This document shows, piece by piece, positions 46,753-55,752 of a stretch of DNA of 64,000 nt (position 1 is the stretch's first letter; each line of letters begins with the position of its first letter). The notes under the pieces were generated by a model. That model saw only the letters and a program-made list of their open reading frames with translations, was not told where the DNA came from and did no database searches. This DNA comes from Brachyspira alvinipulli ATCC 51933 (GTDB taxonomy: Bacteria > Spirochaetota > Brachyspiria > Brachyspirales > Brachyspiraceae). The DNA is taken from assembly GCF_000518245.1 (NCBI RefSeq), contig NZ_KI912404.1, forward strand, positions 295,897 to 359,896, in the 5' to 3' direction. The position numbers were made by a program, and so were the translations under genes.

Positions 46753-46819
46753 AATTTTTATTTAATTACATTATTTTATTTATAAATAAGTATATATTTC
46801 TAAATTAATAAGTCAATAA

Positions 46820-47830
46820 TTATAAATATAAACTTATATCCATTCCTATTTTACTTTCCATTTTTTTATAGGAATATAATTGTTTTGAAGCATAATAATC
46901 ATATTTTAATCCTATTATAATTCTATATATTTCAAATCCAATACCTACAGATATAGATGGACTAACTCTATTATAGCTATTTTTTATAGTGTAACTTCCA
47001 TCATACATATTTCTAACTACATCATTTATTTTGTCATAATTCAATCCAAAATATAATCCAGTTATAAAACTAATTTCTCCCCATATAGGTACTCTGAAAT
47101 CTGTACCAGCAAATATATTAAATAAATTTACAATATTAGATTTATCAAACCCAGTTATAGCAAAAGTAACTCCTCCATAAAATGTGAACCATCCATATTT
47201 ATAATATGCTGAAGCATGCATTTGCTCAAAACCGGAATCCATAAAATCTTCTTTTTCTTTATCATATAAAGACGAATCTCCAAGTATATCTCCGCTTATA
47301 TGTGAACATATATGTCTTAATGGAGTAAACCTTAATTTAAATTGATTATTATATATATAATCAAAGAACACTTCCACTTGCATATATGTTCCATACATCA
47401 AACTTTGTCCATAATATTGATAATAACCTTTTTTATACTTTGAAAGAAAGAAATGAGTTAAATACCCAACACCTATTTTAAATCTGTGTTTATCTTTATA
47501 TTTAAATGCTATAGGAGTTACTTCCGTTGCAAGGGTAGGGTTATAAAAAAAATCAATTTTGTCAAAATTGAAATTTGGATTTGGATACATTTCTTTTGCA
47601 TTTAACACTTCTCCTATCCAAAATCTAGTGCTGTACGAATTTGGATCAGTCCAACCTGAAAAATATCTGTCTGTTTTATAATTTTTCAGGGGATTAAATT
47701 CCCATTGAGTTTTAACAGTTTCTGTATAATTATCCATTTTTTCTTTTAATGTATTGTTATTCGTATTCTGTGAATATACAGTAATACTATACAGTATTAA
47801 TATTATTATTGTTTTTAACACAAAAATCAT
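46820..47830 (-). CDS. Exported protein of a tandem 336-residue family, intact copy
   Basis: 336 residues with a signal peptide (about 1-20, ending TVYSQ). The mature protein is rich in aromatic residues in alternating strands and ends in DISLYL, which suggests an outer-membrane beta-barrel or periplasmic beta protein. The RHICSHISGDILGD segment near the middle recalls the H-x-S-S-H-x-G-D pattern of DUF1207 proteins; this is a weak match. Its paralogue directly upstream (47897-48906) shares the same layout, including PNPNFN, RFTPLRHICS and the C-terminal S-x-IG-D ending, but is frameshifted. Role unknown. Confidence 0.75.
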   Translation of the reverse strand: MIFVLKTIIILILYSITVYSQNTNNNTLKEKMDNYTETVKTQWEFNPLKNYKTDRYFSGWTDPNSYSTRFWIGEVLNAKEMYPNPNFNFDKIDFFYNPTLATEVTPIAFKYKDKHRFKIGVGYLTHFFLSKYKKGYYQYYGQSLMYGTYMQVEVFFDYIYNNQFKLRFTPLRHICSHISGDILGDSSLYDKEKEDFMDSGFEQMHASAYYKYGWFTFYGGVTFAITGFDKSNIVNLFNIFAGTDFRVPIWGEISFITGLYFGLNYDKINDVVRNMYDGSYTIKNSYNRVSPSISVGIGFEIYRIIIGLKYDYYASKQLYSYKKMESKIGMDISLYL

Positions 47831-47896
47831 AAACCTTATTCCTTAATAGATATCAGGACATAATACATTTATATTTTTTTATGTCAATAACAACTT

Positions 47897-48906
47897 TTAA
47901 AATATTAAACTTGCATCTAAACCAATTCTGCTTTCTATTTGTCTATATGAATATAATTGTTTTGATCTTGCATATTCGTATTTTACTCCGATTACGAATC
48001 TGTAAATTTCAAATCCTAAGCCTACGCTTATAGAAGGAGTCCATTCTTGATGTGTTTCATGTATTGGGTAACCTACCCCTTTTTTATCTCTTTTTATCTC
48101 ACTTAATTCATCTAGGAAAGCACCTATATATACACCTGTTATCAAACTAATTTCTCCCCATATAGGAAATCTAGCCTCGGTTCCAGTAAAAATATTAAAT
48201 ACGTTAACTATATTTGATTTTTTATATCCTGTTATAGCAAAAGATGTTCCTCCAAAAAAACTAAACCAGCCCCATCTATAATATGCAGATAAATGTATCT
48301 GTTCAAATCCAACATCTCTAAATTCTTCTTTCTTTTTATCATAAAGTGTTTCATCTCCAAGTATATCTCCGCTTATTTGTGAGCATATATGTCTTAAAGG
48401 AGAAAATCTAATTTTTAATTTATTATCAAATATATAGTCAAAATATGCTTTTACCTGCATATATGTTCCATGTAGAAAAGTTGCTCCATATAATTGATCT
48501 TCTCCTTTTCCATAGCTGCTGAAAAATAATTTTAATGAATAAGCTACACCTATTCTAAACCTGTGTTTATCTCCGTTTAAATTAAATGCAATAGGTGCCA
48601 AATCTACAGCAAGTTTTGGGTTAAAATATAAGACTACATTATTTAAATTAAAATTGGGATTTGGATACAGATTTTTTATGTTAATAATATCTCCAAACCA
48701 GAAACTAGTATTATAATTTTCTGGATCTACCCATGGTGAAAAATATTTATCGGTTTCATATATTCTAAGAGGATTATATTGCCATTTTATTTTTACCTTT
48801 TTTTGTAGGTATTCATTTTATTTTCTAATGAATCATTATTATTTTGAGAATATAAATGTATATTGCATAGGAGTATTATAAATACTAAAAAAAAGATTTG
48901 TTTCAT
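47897..48906 (-). pseudogene. Frameshifted (or phase-variable) paralogue of the exported 336-residue protein
   Basis: The frame opens at ATG 48906 with a signal peptide (MKQIFFLVFIILL, ending LYSQ), runs to a seven-A run on the mRNA strand (seven T at 48798-48804) and then hits TAA. From the same run, the frame one base over continues without a stop to 47897. Its first residues (VKIKWQYNPL, ETDKYFSPW, YPNPNFN) match the intact copy position for position. Adding one A restores a 336-codon protein, exactly the length of the intact neighbour. A downstream fragment of 234 codons could start at TTG 48601, but this would lack the signal peptide. Decay, phase variation, slippage or a sequencing error are all possible. 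Confidence 0.8.
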
Positions 48907-48980
48907 TTTTTATCCAATATGTTTTTATTTATATATGTTTATATTATTTTAATATGAAATAATGATATTTTCAATACAGT

Positions 48981-49532
48981 TTATATTTTCTTTGAAAGAA
49001 GGTTTATATAGGCTTCTGTTTCTATATCATTTTCTGATATGCCTATATCATTCAAGATGCATTTTAATTGATATACTTGATTATCTATTGTTTCATTTGA
49101 ATTTAAGAATTCTATTTCTATAAAATTATCTAGTTTTTTTATTTTTGATACTTCTACTAAAGCATTTTTATATATAAAAGCATAGCCTTTTTTTTCTTTT
49201 CGTACATACTCTTTATATTTTTGTAGCTGTGATAAAAAATTAATTATAAATCTTGCTTTTTTCTTTGTTACTTTTATTTCTATTTCATCATTAACTTCAA
49301 CACCATCAATTAATTTTCTATCTTTTGAACAAAAAGTATATTTTCCATGTTCTACTCTAAGTCTTATGCATTCGCTTGTTTTGATATTTCCACTTTTTAT
49401 ACTGCTTTCTTTGGCATAGTATATATCTTTTTTAAAATATTTTTTTTTGAATTTTGCATTTTGATACAAAAAATTTAGTACAGAATCAAAATCTTTTACA
49501 TAAGCTTTTATTTCTATTTCCGCATTACCCAT
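48981..49532 (-). CDS. CYTH-domain protein (class IV adenylate cyclase/triphosphatase fold)
   Basis: 183 residues. It begins with the ExExK signature as MGNAEIEIKAYV, followed by conserved Arg/Lys/Glu strands (SECIRLRVE, EVNDEIEIKV, VEVSKIKKLDNFIEIEFL), the tunnel fold that binds triphosphates. Members are class IV adenylate cyclases, thiamine triphosphatases or inorganic triphosphatases; this one cannot be assigned further. Start at ATG 49532: a perfect promoter (49539-49567) places the transcription start on the A of this ATG, so the mRNA appears leaderless. A TTG 15 bases upstream is less likely since it lies inside the promoter. Confidence 0.87.
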   Translation of the reverse strand: MGNAEIEIKAYVKDFDSVLNFLYQNAKFKKKYFKKDIYYAKESSIKSGNIKTSECIRLRVEHGKYTFCSKDRKLIDGVEVNDEIEIKVTKKKARFIINFLSQLQKYKEYVRKEKKGYAFIYKNALVEVSKIKKLDNFIEIEFLNSNETIDNQVYQLKCILNDIGISENDIETEAYINLLSKKI

Positions 49533-49538
49533 TGTTTT

Positions 49539-49567
49539 AATATACAAGAAAATTAAAAAATTGTCAA
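49539..49567 (-). promoter_or_regulatory. Promoter giving a leaderless mRNA
   Basis: Minus-strand TTGACA (49562-49567), 17-base spacer, TATATT (49539-49544), then six bases and ATG at 49532. With a standard spacing of seven, transcription begins at the start codon. Confidence 0.75.
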
Positions 49568-49574
49568 AATAAAA

Positions 49575-50114
49575 TTACTCACTAAAAGTTTTAGTACTGT
49601 CATCAACATGTATTTTTTGTTTATCATAGATTAATGGAGCAACCTTTTCAAATACTATAAATAATGGTGATGATAATATAACTGTTAATGGAAGCCCTAC
49701 AAGCAATTCGGCTCTTATTAATACAGCAACATTTGAAAGATCAGAATATATTGAACTTACTAAAAATAATGCTATAACTTTTATTAAATATCCAATTAAA
49801 GTTACAAATATTCCTGCTGCTATTTGTTTTATAAATATTCTGCTGTTGAAAAATCCTACAAAGAAACCAATATTTAAAAAGATCATAGCATAAGAACCAA
49901 ATGTTGCACTAGATACTATATCCTGAAGTAAACCTATTACAAATCCATAAATCATTCCATCAAAAGAACCGTATCTAAAAGCTATAAAAGATAAGAAAAT
50001 TAAAAGTAAGTCCGGTTTTGCACCAAGAGATATTCTTATCAAATCATAAGCAGGAGATGATTGTATTAAAAGCAAAATAAGCGAAGTTATAATAACAGTA
50101 ATAGCTCTTTTCAT
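49575..50114 (-). CDS. mreD: Rod shape-determining protein MreD
   Basis: 179 residues with about five membrane helices, and the family-typical cluster SLGAKPDLLLIFLSFIAFRYG (here split: PDLLLIFLSF) followed by GFVIGLLQDIVSS, the best-conserved MreD segment. MreD is an inner-membrane part of the elongasome. It starts 10 bases after mreC and is the last gene of the operon; the CYTH gene promoter lies in the space after its stop. Confidence 0.93.
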   Translation of the reverse strand: MKRAITVIITSLILLLIQSSPAYDLIRISLGAKPDLLLIFLSFIAFRYGSFDGMIYGFVIGLLQDIVSSATFGSYAMIFLNIGFFVGFFNSRIFIKQIAAGIFVTLIGYLIKVIALFLVSSIYSDLSNVAVLIRAELLVGLPLTVILSSPLFIVFEKVAPLIYDKQKIHVDDSTKTFSE

Positions 50115-50124
50115 TCATAAACTC

Positions 50125-51024
50125 CTATTGATTATTCTGCTCATTAGTATATTGTTCATCTTCATTTTCTTCATTAGCAAGCATAATAATTTCTTGATCT
50201 GGTATTTTCTTTATTACATAAACATTTTCTAAAGTTGAAAAGTCAACAGAAGGTTCAACATAAAGATCATGGAAAAGACCATAATTCTTTTTTTCAACTT
50301 TGAATATTGTACCTACTAATATACCTTTTGGGAATACTCCGCCCATACCGCTTGTAACTACTCTTTCTCCTTCTTCAACATCCATTTGTAAATCAATATA
50401 TTGCAAGTGTGTTTGTGTAGATTTAGGGCTTTGACCAACCATAATACCAGTAGTTCTTGAACTTTCCAACATAACGGATATTTGGGATCTTTGGTCAACA
50501 AGAGATAGTATTCTGCTGTTATATCTTCTTACTTCAACAACTTTTCCAACAAGTCCTTTATAACCATTTTGATATGATATAACAGGCATTCCTACAACTA
50601 TTCCATGGGCACTTCCCTTATTTATAACTATTGTAGTATAGAAGTTTTGAGGGTCTTTTGAAACTATTTCAGCGTATTCTAAAGGATATTCATCTGTAGG
50701 AGCTTCATTAAGTAATCCTCTAAGCCTTTCATTTTCAGCACTTAATTGTTCATATTCTAATGCAGCACCGCTTAATTCTGCTATTCTGTCTTTCAATATT
50801 TGCACCTGACTTTGTAGTGTAAATATATCAGTAATGCTTGTATAAAGATATACAAAAGCCCTTGAAATACTTTTTGTGGCACTTTGTATTGGATATACTC
50901 CAAGAGCATAAATAGATTTTATATCAAATACAAAATTACTTCTATTAAGCACCATAAACATCGCTGCTACTAGATTCAGCGTTATATATAATATAAGAAT
51001 TTTATGTTTTATAAAAGTTTTCAC
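50125..51024 (-). CDS. mreC: Rod shape-determining protein MreC
   Basis: 299 residues: one N-terminal helix (about 8-26), a coiled-coil region (about 65-100, ILKDRIAELSGAALEYEQL) and a beta-rich periplasmic domain with VINKGSAHGIVVGMPVI, GLVGKVVEV, RSQISVMLES and GGVFPKGILVGTI, all standard MreC elements. It spans from the inner membrane to penicillin-binding proteins. The tail is acidic. It follows mreB by 46 bases. Confidence 0.95.
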   Translation of the reverse strand: MKTFIKHKILILYITLNLVAAMFMVLNRSNFVFDIKSIYALGVYPIQSATKSISRAFVYLYTSITDIFTLQSQVQILKDRIAELSGAALEYEQLSAENERLRGLLNEAPTDEYPLEYAEIVSKDPQNFYTTIVINKGSAHGIVVGMPVISYQNGYKGLVGKVVEVRRYNSRILSLVDQRSQISVMLESSRTTGIMVGQSPKSTQTHLQYIDLQMDVEEGERVVTSGMGGVFPKGILVGTIFKVEKKNYGLFHDLYVEPSVDFSTLENVYVIKKIPDQEIIMLANEENEDEQYTNEQNNQ

Positions 51025-51070
51025 ATTATGAGTATCGGATATATTAATAAAATTTTAATATTTTTTCCGA

Positions 51071-52096
51071 TTATGAATATCTTCTATAATTCTTTAAATT
51101 TTTAGTTTCTTCTATAAATTTTCCGCATCCTATAGCTACGCAAGTAAGAGGGCTCTCAGCAAGAATTACAGGCACTCCAGTTTCCATGGATATTAAATCT
51201 GTAAAACCTGGAAGCAGTGAAGTACCGCCGCTCATAACAATACCGCGTTCTACTATATCAGCAGAAATTTCAGGCGGAGTTTGATTAAGTACAGATTTAA
51301 CCGCCTCTAATATCTCTAACAATATATCAGATATAGCATCTTTTATTTCAGCACTATTTATTGTTAATGTTTTAGGAAGTCCTGATACAGAGTCTCTTCC
51401 TCTAATGTCCATAGTTTTAGATATATCGCCTTTGTAAGCATGTCCTATATTAATTTTTATTTCTTCAGCAGTTTTTTCACCTATATATAAGTTGTGAGTT
51501 CTTTGCATGTATTTTATAATAGCATCATCAAGCTCATCGCCGCCTACACGTATAGACGCACTTCTTACCATACTTCCAAGTGAAAGTACAGCTACCTCTG
51601 TAGTACCTCCTCCTATTTCTATAATCATATTTCCATGAGGTTCATTAATAGGCATATCGGCCCCAATAGCTGCTGCTCTTGCCTGTTCTATCAAAAATAT
51701 TGTTCTAGCTCCAGCCTGCTCGCAGCTTTCTCTAACCGCACGTCTTTCTACTTCTGTAATACCTGTAGGAATACCTATAGCTATTCTAGGTTTAACTAAA
51801 GTTCTTTTATTATGCACTTTATTAATAAAGTATCTTATCATTTTTTCTACAGTTTCAAAATCAGCAATAACTCCATCTCTCATAGGTCTTATTGCTGCTA
51901 TAGAGTTAGGAACTTTACCTAACATTTTTTTAGCGTCATTACCAACCGCTATGACATTTCCAGTGCTTTTTTCTATAGCAACTACTGAAGGTTCTGCTAA
52001 AACTATACCTTCTCCTTTTACATATACTAAAGTATTTGCTGTTCCTAAATCAATTCCCATATCACTTGAGAACATATTATATAACCAATTAAACAT
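51071..52096 (-). CDS. mreB: Rod shape-determining actin homologue MreB
   Basis: 341 residues: [18 protein letters not shown] (phosphate 1), [34 protein letters not shown] (phosphate 2), and [13 protein letters not shown] (adenosine motif), the full actin-fold set. Polymerises beneath the inner membrane and directs wall synthesis. Starts four bases after the TPR gene. In this spirochaete it lies in an operon with chemotaxis-type genes rather than with only mreCD and pbp2/rodA. Confidence 0.97.
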   Translation of the reverse strand: MFNWLYNMFSSDMGIDLGTANTLVYVKGEGIVLAEPSVVAIEKSTGNVIAVGNDAKKMLGKVPNSIAAIRPMRDGVIADFETVEKMIRYFINKVHNKRTLVKPRIAIGIPTGITEVERRAVRESCEQAGARTIFLIEQARAAAIGADMPINEPHGNMIIEIGGGTTEVAVLSLGSMVRSASIRVGGDELDDAIIKYMQRTHNLYIGEKTAEEIKINIGHAYKGDISKTMDIRGRDSVSGLPKTLTINSAEIKDAISDILLEILEAVKSVLNQTPPEISADIVERGIVMSGGTSLLPGFTDLISMETGVPVILAESPLTCVAIGCGKFIEETKNLKNYRRYS

Positions 52097-52100
52097 ATTG

Positions 52101-53042
52101 TTATAATCTCCTTAATGCTTCCATCGCTGGTTTATAAGAATTATCTATTTTTATAGCTTCTCTAAACATTTTTATAGCTTCAGTTTTTCTATTAGTTTCT
52201 CTATATAATGTTCCTATACTATAATATAAATCTGGATTTTTGTCATCTATCTCTAATGCCTTTTTATAAAAAAATTCACTTTCTTTAAAAAGACCTTGTC
52301 TGAAGTATAAATTTCCTAATTTTGAATAGCTTTTTACTTCTAAAACCTTATTATCATTAAATTTTCCATCCATTGATGATAATATTTGTATAGCTTTAGT
52401 ATAGTCTTTATTTCCTTCATAGGCATTTGCAAGTTCATAATATAGTTCGGGATTAATAAACTTTCCATCACTTACATTTATCTCTCTGTCTATAGAATCT
52501 TCCAAATATTTAATTGCATCTTCATATAATCCTATTTCATAACAAATTTTAGAAAGTTCTATAGTAGTTGATGTTCTGCTGTCTCCATTATTTATAGCTT
52601 CTATATAAGAATTGTATGAGTCAATATAATATGATTTTCCTAAACTTTTATATCCGTATCCTAATCTTTGATATATAGCATATTTATTTTTAATAAAATT
52701 TCCTGTTAATAATAATTGTTTTGCATAGCGTATTATATTTTCGCTTGAAGATTTGATAATATCATCTTTATCAGCCCTTATAAGTATATCATAATATAAA
52801 TCTATTCCAGTAGTAAGTATGTTTTTATCTAAAGGACTTTTTCCATATAGTTCATTAAAAATAAAAGATGCATTGTTATAATCTTCTAAAGCCATATAAT
52901 CATATACATATTTTAAACGTTTTTTTTGTATATAGTTATTTATAAATAGATAAGTAAGTGTAACAAAGCTAAGGACAGCTATTAATGTTATTACAATAAT
53001 ATGTAAACTAATTCTTTTTTCAACATTATATAGATAAGGCAT
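52101..53042 (-). CDS. Membrane-anchored TPR protein
   Basis: 313 residues. One N-terminal membrane helix (about 13-34), then about 270 residues of TPR units ([58 protein letters not shown]). It lies between the bactofilin and mreB genes, four bases from mreB, so a role in organising the shape machinery at the membrane is likely but inferred. Confidence 0.88.
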   Translation of the reverse strand: MPYLYNVEKRISLHIIVITLIAVLSFVTLTYLFINNYIQKKRLKYVYDYMALEDYNNASFIFNELYGKSPLDKNILTTGIDLYYDILIRADKDDIIKSSSENIIRYAKQLLLTGNFIKNKYAIYQRLGYGYKSLGKSYYIDSYNSYIEAINNGDSRTSTTIELSKICYEIGLYEDAIKYLEDSIDREINVSDGKFINPELYYELANAYEGNKDYTKAIQILSSMDGKFNDNKVLEVKSYSKLGNLYFRQGLFKESEFFYKKALEIDDKNPDLYYSIGTLYRETNRKTEAIKMFREAIKIDNSYKPAMEALRRL

Positions 53043-53068
53043 TATTTATTATACTATCCATTTAATAA

Positions 53069-53488
53069 TTAATTATTATTTTCAACATTATTAGTAGTAT
53101 TATTATTGTATAAAGAGAGTATTGTTTCTTTAGGATTAGTTAGAGGATCCGGAGATACTATGCATAAACCTTCTAATATTACACCATTTTGTATTATAAG
53201 TTCAGGTGTTCTGATTTCTCCTAATACTCTGCTAGTAGGCATAAGCATAACTCTATTTTTAGCCTCTATGTTTCCAATTATTATACCCTCTATTACAGCT
53301 GATGCTGTTTTTATGTTAGATTTAACTTTACCAGTTTGACCTACAAATACATTATCAACTTCAAGCTTTTCACCCTCATAGCAGCCATCTACTCTTAAAG
53401 TTCCGTTTAATGTAAATTCGCCTTTAAAATATGAGCCTTCACCTATAATAGAGTTAGACTCTGCATTTTCATTTTTTCTATTAAACAT
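53069..53488 (-). CDS. Bactofilin
   Basis: 139 residues. The DUF583/polymer-forming region (about 15-120) shows the regular short-strand pattern of a right-handed beta helix: GSYFKGEFTLNGTLRVDG, GQTGKVKSNIKTASAVIEG, GNIEAKNRV and GEIRTPELIIQNGVILEG. Ends are short and polar, with Asn-rich C terminus. Bactofilins form nucleotide-free filaments on the membrane and influence cell shape; in Leptospira and Treponema they matter for cell form and motility. Its place next to cheR and mreB fits that. Confidence 0.93.
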   Translation of the reverse strand: MFNRKNENAESNSIIGEGSYFKGEFTLNGTLRVDGCYEGEKLEVDNVFVGQTGKVKSNIKTASAVIEGIIIGNIEAKNRVMLMPTSRVLGEIRTPELIIQNGVILEGLCIVSPDPLTNPKETILSLYNNNTTNNVENNN

Positions 53489-53499
53489 TAACTAAACTC

Positions 53500-54315
53500 C
53501 TAATTTTTAGTATATACTATGGAATTATTTATATTATTAAATTTGAATTTTGTATCAAGCCCAAACAACGATTCACTGTGTCCTATAAATAAAAAACCAT
53601 GATCATTTAATATATCATAAAATCTGTTAACTGTAAGTTTAACAGATTCATTATCAAAATATATAAGCACATTCCTACAAAAAATAACATCCATATTAGA
53701 CTGACTTCCTCTATGTCTCAAATTATGATAGTCAAAAGTAATAAGTTTTTTTATGTTATTTTTAACAGAATATTCACCAGAAGCTAGCTTATCAAAATAT
53801 TTTTTTAAGTATTCTTCTGGTACATTTTCTACTTTATGTGCCTCATATCTTCCTTCTTTGGCGGCAACAAGAGAGTTCAATGATAAATCGCTAGCAAAAA
53901 TCTTTATATCCGACTCTCTTAGCCCGGGAGTTTCCAAACAAGTAATTGCTATAGAGTATGGTTCTTCTCCTGTAGAACATCCGGCACTCCAAATTCTTAT
54001 CTGTTCGCCTGTTTTTTTGTATTTTAAAACTTCTGGTAAAACATAAGTTTTTAACAAATTAAAATTAGGTTCATTTCTAAAGAATTTAGTTAGATTTGTT
54101 GTAATGTTATCTAAAAATTTTTTTAATTCTTCTTTGTCAGAAGATACAAGTTTATAAAAGTCCTCTACTTGTTCTATATTTTTCTCTTTCATAGAAGAAG
54201 CTATTCTGGACTCTAATATAACTTTATTTATAACACTAAAACAAATCCCGCTTTCTCTATATACAAAATCTTTAAATAGATCAAATTGTCTTTCTGTTAG
54301 TTTTAGTTCATTCAA
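53500..54315 (-). CDS. cheR: CheR-type protein methyltransferase
   Basis: 271 residues. An N-terminal helical CheR domain (about 8-65) precedes the SAM-binding domain with RIWSAGCSTGEEPYSIAI (motif I, near 103-120), FASDLSLNSLVAAKEGRY, DVIFCRNVLIYFDNES and HGFLFIGHSES near the end. These are full CheR features. It methylates Glu residues in chemoreceptors. No CheB or receptor gene is in the window. Operon position before bactofilin by 11 bases. Confidence 0.95.
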   Translation of the reverse strand: MNELKLTERQFDLFKDFVYRESGICFSVINKVILESRIASSMKEKNIEQVEDFYKLVSSDKEELKKFLDNITTNLTKFFRNEPNFNLLKTYVLPEVLKYKKTGEQIRIWSAGCSTGEEPYSIAITCLETPGLRESDIKIFASDLSLNSLVAAKEGRYEAHKVENVPEEYLKKYFDKLASGEYSVKNNIKKLITFDYHNLRHRGSQSNMDVIFCRNVLIYFDNESVKLTVNRFYDILNDHGFLFIGHSESLFGLDTKFKFNNINNSIVYTKN

Positions 54316-54359
54316 AATAAATTATTCCAAATAAATTAATGAACATTATATAAATTATC

Positions 54360-54776
54360 TTACTTTTTTGTAAGAACCATTTTAATACGTTCAAGTACTT
54401 TTTTTCTATCTAAAGGTTTAGTAATATAGTTTTTAGCACCAGCTAAAAGAGCTTTTTTTACCATATCCTCTTTACCTAAAGCACTAACCATAACAACTTT
54501 GGCGTTTTTATCATATTCTATTATCTTAGTTAAAGCTGTAATACCATCCATTTTAGGCATTGTAATATCCATAGTTACTAGGTCAGGTTTGTATTCTTTA
54601 TACATAAGTACGCCTTCCTCACCATTTTCAGCAGTACCAACTACATTATATTGTTCTGATACAAAAATTTGTTGTAACTGTTTAACTACAAATGCAGAGT
54701 CATCTACTATTAGAACTTTGAATGGTTTTCCAAATTCATTTATACCATCAGCTTCTTTTGTATTAATATCAGACAT
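54360..54776 (-). CDS. cheY: CheY-type response regulator
   Basis: 138 residues, a receiver domain preceded by about 15 residues. VLIVDDSAFVVKQLQ holds the acid pair, VTMDITMPKMDG the phospho-accepting Asp (near 71), VMVSALG the Thr/Ser position and AGAKNYITKPLD the Lys. No output domain, so a CheY-like signal protein. It lies next to cheX, whose product dephosphorylates CheY in spirochaetes. Start is six bases after the cheX stop. Confidence 0.95.
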   Translation of the reverse strand: MSDINTKEADGINEFGKPFKVLIVDDSAFVVKQLQQIFVSEQYNVVGTAENGEEGVLMYKEYKPDLVTMDITMPKMDGITALTKIIEYDKNAKVVMVSALGKEDMVKKALLAGAKNYITKPLDRKKVLERIKMVLTKK

Positions 54777-54782
54777 ATTTAA

Positions 54783-55250
54783 TTACTCCTTTTCTGATTC
54801 TACGGCAACTAATATATTAAAATCGCCAATAGAGGTATCTAGTTTTATATGCAGAAATTCCGAATCACTTATCGAAACTTCTAAATTCTTGCTTTTCATA
54901 ATAACCGGCGGAGATATATCAACATCATACCCGTCAGCTTCTAATTTAGTAACTGAAAGACCTGCTATCAAGTTTACCAATTCTTGTAATGTAGATAGTG
55001 ATAATTTATCAATATCTTTTATTTCTCTATCATTCATTAAGGAAACCATTTTTTTTGCTGTTTCCTCTTCCATATCAATTAAAAAGTGACCAATTATATC
55101 TTTTGATAAAGCTACTATGGCTATTAATCCAGATGTATTTAAAAAGTCTCCTTTTAATGTTATGTCACTTGTTTTTATACCATCTTTTATATAATTTGCT
55201 AGTATTTCATTAGATGCATCTGTAAATGGTCTTATATAGTCAAGTCTCAT
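54783..55250 (-). CDS. cheX: CheX-type CheY-phosphate phosphatase
   Basis: 155 residues: the CheX/CheC fold with the single catalytic ExxN helix seen as STLQELVNLIAGLS (Glu and Asn three apart, near 90), and an N-terminal RPFTDASNEILANY that matches CheX rather than CheC. CheX is the main CheY phosphatase of spirochaetes. First gene of the cheX-cheY-cheR-bactofilin-TPR-mreBCD operon, with a recognisable promoter upstream. Confidence 0.92.
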   Translation of the reverse strand: MRLDYIRPFTDASNEILANYIKDGIKTSDITLKGDFLNTSGLIAIVALSKDIIGHFLIDMEEETAKKMVSLMNDREIKDIDKLSLSTLQELVNLIAGLSVTKLEADGYDVDISPPVIMKSKNLEVSISDSEFLHIKLDTSIGDFNILVAVESEKE

Positions 55251-55286
55251 TTTTATACTCTTTTTATATACTAATTACTTGCGTAT

Positions 55287-55315
55287 ATTCTAACAATTTA
55301 TCACTTTTTTTGCAA
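55287..55315 (-). promoter_or_regulatory. Promoter of the cheX-mreD operon
   Basis: Minus-strand TTGCAA (55310-55315), 17-base spacer, TAGAAT (55287-55292). Confidence 0.6.
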
Positions 55316-55685
55316 GTATACTTATAAAAGAAGTATTAAGATGCTTACCTTAAATATCGAAAAAAAAATAATTTACTTTATTACAATATTTTATTTGGTG
55401 TTTCTTGTAATATTTTTATGTTAGATATCTATTTTAAGCAACAAATAAAACTTATGATAATTGATATAATATCAGTAATATAACAATTTTTATTAATAAA
55501 ATCTAATATGACTATTATATTATGTATTTTACACCATATTGGGAAAATTTAAAAAATGATTAGTTTTATATTTAGTTATGTAATTTTAAATACTAATTCT
55601 TAATTTTTTGTATAGAGTTTTATAAAAAATAATAAAAAGAAATATTTTTTATATATCAGTATTGTAATTTTATTAGGGAATAAAA
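55316..55685. other. AT-rich intergenic gap with no gene seen
   Basis: About 370 bases between the cheX promoter and the terminator at 55686. I see no open frame with a ribosome-binding site, no tRNA and no strong hairpin; only long A/T runs. Confidence 0.6.
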
Positions 55686-55727
55686 AAAGAGCTTGAAAAT
55701 AATTGTGAATATTTTCAAACTCTTTTT
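55686..55727 (-). terminator. Terminator after the cNMP-binding protein gene
   Basis: Stem of AAAGAG plus TTGAAAAT pairing with ATTTTCAA plus CTCTTT, one C/A mismatch between the two parts, with T-rich sequence on both strands. Confidence 0.7.
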
Positions 55728-55752
55728 ATTATCTAAAAAACCAGTAATTATT

